NCBI RefSeq assembly: GCF_000298235.1
Contig: NZ_BAHE01000041.1
Location: forward strand, 1-33,378
Length of the DNA: 33,378 nt
Direction of reading: 5' to 3'
Source: Gordonia namibiensis NBRC 108229
Lineage (GTDB): Bacteria > Actinomycetota > Actinomycetes > Mycobacteriales > Mycobacteriaceae
The notes beneath the pieces were generated by a model. It was not told the origin of the DNA. It worked only from the letters and a program-made list of their open reading frames with translations, and ran no database searches. Positions within the stretch are counted from its first letter, which is position 1. Each line of letters starts with the position of its first letter. Shown here piece after piece: positions 33,362 to 33,378 of the stretch. Both the position numbers and the translations under genes were made by a program.

Positions 33362-33378
33362 TGGTTGAGTAGGCGAGG
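33362..33378. repeat. Start of another dispersed TGGTTGAGTAGG repeat, cut by the window edge
   Basis: TGGTTGAGTAGG followed by CGAGG repeats the left end of the element at 28040. Only the first 17 bases are inside the window. Confidence 0.5.

Overview
The window is GC-rich, densely coded actinobacterial DNA, almost certainly from the order Mycobacteriales. A Gordonia-like genome is the best guess (inference from protein similarity and from the family of short GGTTGAGTAGG / CCCACTGCTGG intergenic repeats). The backbone follows the Mycobacterium tuberculosis Rv0876c-to-Rv0861c neighbourhood, recognised from memory of those proteins: MFS protein, DUF2771 protein, CspB-type cold-shock protein, small membrane protein, moaA, moaD, rpfA, then moaE, mog and moaC with a small conserved protein on the other strand, and finally the helicase-associated protein and the XPB/Ercc3-type helicase.

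Layout. 1-2.3 kb: an MFS exporter cut by the window edge and a coupled DUF2771 membrane-anchored protein. 2.35-5.1 kb: cold-shock gene (minus strand), small membrane protein, flavin reductase, moaA and moaD. 5.13-6.33 kb: rpfA with a long leader carrying a CRP-type palindrome, further palindromes and a ydaO-type c-di-AMP riboswitch, closed by a strong terminator. 6.3-8.1 kb: a divergent XRE regulator / SDR pair. 8.1-9.8 kb: minus-strand moaC-mog-moaE plus a small conserved gene. 9.9-14.7 kb: two tandem receptor Ser/Thr kinases whose outer parts are seven-repeat, cysteine-paired RCC1-like propellers. 14.7-27.9 kb: an allantoin/ureide utilisation locus (IclR regulator, CitE-like DUF6986 protein, allE, racemase-family protein, NCS1 permease, allB). 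It is split by a 6-kb block holding a two-component system, an MHS-family symporter, an orphan TAXI binding lipoprotein, an LGFP lipoprotein and a TIGR03086 protein. 27.9-28.1 kb: a cluster of tandem and dispersed repeats. 28.1-33.2 kb: a helicase-associated WYL-like protein, an MpaB-family oxygenase and the XPB helicase.

How the genes work together. MoaA, MoaC, MoaD, MoaE and Mog cover most of molybdopterin synthesis and flank rpfA in convergent blocks. In the ureide locus, NCS1 permease, AllB and AllE give uptake and two steps of allantoin breakdown; allantoate amidohydrolase (AllC) is not in the window. A 15-bp element of the form TTCC-N7-GRAA occurs before the IclR gene and before both divergent promoters 11 kb away (permease and allB), so it is a good candidate for the IclR operator that unites the two halves. 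The block between the halves has its own regulator pair and a perfect TGTGA-N6-TCACA site, and it carries a 19-codon relic of a second copy of the symporter's C-terminus.

No tRNA, rRNA, CRISPR array, transposase or phage gene was seen.
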